Shown here: positions 63,575-64,000 of the stretch, piece by piece
Layout: every line of letters starts with the position of its first letter
Position numbering within the stretch: position 1 is the first letter of the stretch
DNA from: Bradyrhizobium sp.
GTDB taxonomy: Bacteria > Pseudomonadota > Alphaproteobacteria > Rhizobiales > Xanthobacteraceae
Assembly (NCBI RefSeq): GCF_027307225.1
Contig: NZ_DAHUXJ010000048.1
Location: 1-64,000 of the forward strand
Length of the DNA: 64,000 nt
Reading direction: 5' to 3'
Program-made: the position numbers and the translations under genes
Notes under the pieces: model-generated
What the model saw: only the letters and a program-made list of their open reading frames with translations
The model's database searches: none
Told to the model about the DNA's origin: nothing

Positions 63575-64000
63575 TCAGGGGGCGGCGATTTCTGCGAGCG
63601 TCTCATGGGCTGCACGCACGACCGCGTCGGCATTGATGTCAAATTTCTTATAAACGTCGGCGATTTTGCCGGAGGCACCGAAGCTGTGCATGCCAACGAA
63701 GCGGCCTTCGAGGCCTATATAGCGCTCCCAGCCCAGTTCGACTGCGGCTTCAACCGCGACGCGCGCACGGCTCCGGCCGAGAACCGCCTTCTTGTAGGCG
63801 GGGTCCTGCTGCTCGAAGAGCAGGCGGCAAGGCATGGAGACGACCGCAGTCGGGATGCCTTGCTTCTGGAGGGCGTCCCGCGCCTGGACCGCGAGATGCA
63901 GTTCCGAGCCAGTGCTCAGGATGGTGAGCTTGCGCTCGCCGCCCTCGGCCTCCAATAGGATATAGCCGCCCTTGGCCGACTTGTTGTCGTCCCCGGATTC
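63575..64000 (-). CDS. tkt: Transketolase, C-terminal part (runs off the window)
   Basis: The last 142 residues of a protein whose start lies beyond base 64000. The text SGDDNKSAKGGYILLEAEGG, LTILSTGSELHLAVQARDAL, PTAVVSMPCRLLFEQQDPAY, FVGMHSFGASGKIADVYKKF matches the transketolase C-terminal domain. Transketolase moves two-carbon units in the pentose phosphate and Calvin cycles. The reading frame is continuous to the window edge. Whether it is the Calvin-cycle copy (cbbT) cannot be told from here. Confidence 0.9.
   Translation of the reverse strand, partial: ESGDDNKSAKGGYILLEAEGGERKLTILSTGSELHLAVQARDALQKQGIPTAVVSMPCRLLFEQQDPAYKKAVLGRSRARVAVEAAVELGWERYIGLEGRFVGMHSFGASGKIADVYKKFDINADAVVRAAHETLAEIAAP

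Noticed and set aside
1..64000. CRISPR arrays, tRNA or rRNA genes, and intact insertion sequences
   Set aside because: No regularly spaced repeats, no complete tRNA cloverleaf and no full transposase with terminal repeats were noticed when reading both strands by eye; a tool-based scan could still find weak cases.

Overview
The window looks like a chromosomal segment of a GC-rich alphaproteobacterium of the Bradyrhizobium/Rhodopseudomonas/Afipia type. Reasons: a rhizobial CheA and chemoreceptor, an HWE histidine kinase, a small outer-membrane porin, many tiny genes of the kind common in Bradyrhizobiaceae, a bacterial Ku, and high third-position GC. This is inferred from protein character, not from a database search.

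Layout. 1-9.6 kb: the end of a chemotaxis cluster (partial cheA, a chemoreceptor), a porin with transposase remnants on both sides, a TetR regulator, an alpha/beta-hydrolase fused to a nucleotide cyclase, a small secreted/membrane protein pair and an XRE regulator. 9.9-11.0 kb: tiny genes on the minus strand. 11.0-26.8 kb: a defence island, read right to left as one tight operon: a 1725-residue P-loop/DrmE-like protein, a NERD-nuclease/UvrD-type helicase, DrmA helicase, DrmB (DUF1998), Vsr endonuclease, cytosine-C5 methyltransferase and an AspBHI/Mrr-like restriction endonuclease. It resembles class 2 DISARM, but no DrmC phospholipase-D nuclease is present and three other nuclease-like proteins are. 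A 5'-truncated gene marks its left edge. 27-36 kb: a phosphoesterase, a TIR-like protein, a PHB-depolymerase-type esterase with a relic of a second Ku tail, a DUF2252 relic, an AI-2E family permease, a HAD phosphatase and Ku.

36-41 kb: a plus-strand DNA repair run (UvrD-like helicase, SRAP/HMCES-type protein, DNA polymerase IV) which, with Ku, forms a repair neighbourhood. 41-45.6 kb: a divergent arsenic locus (MFS transporter, ArsO-like flavoprotein and ArsR on one side; ArsR, ACR3 pump and a damaged arsC on the other). 46-52.4 kb: a MarR regulator with a perfect palindromic operator beside a divergent membrane protein, and a cus-type heavy-metal efflux operon (Cys-rich periplasmic protein, YtkA/FixH-like protein, CusB, CusA). 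53-58 kb: a gene-poor stretch of tiny genes, several frameshifted. 58-64 kb: MsrA overlapping a ThDP-dependent acetolactate-synthase-like enzyme, a Crp/Fnr regulator, an HWE histidine kinase and the end of a transketolase.

Two themes stand out. One is the DISARM-like operon with an unusual nuclease set and a giant two-module protein. The other is gene decay: fragments of IS630, IS66, Ku, DUF2252 and CDF transporter genes, several one-base frameshifts in small genes, and an arsC that has lost exactly its Cys-Gly-Thr catalytic loop. No tRNA, rRNA, CRISPR array or intact insertion sequence was seen.
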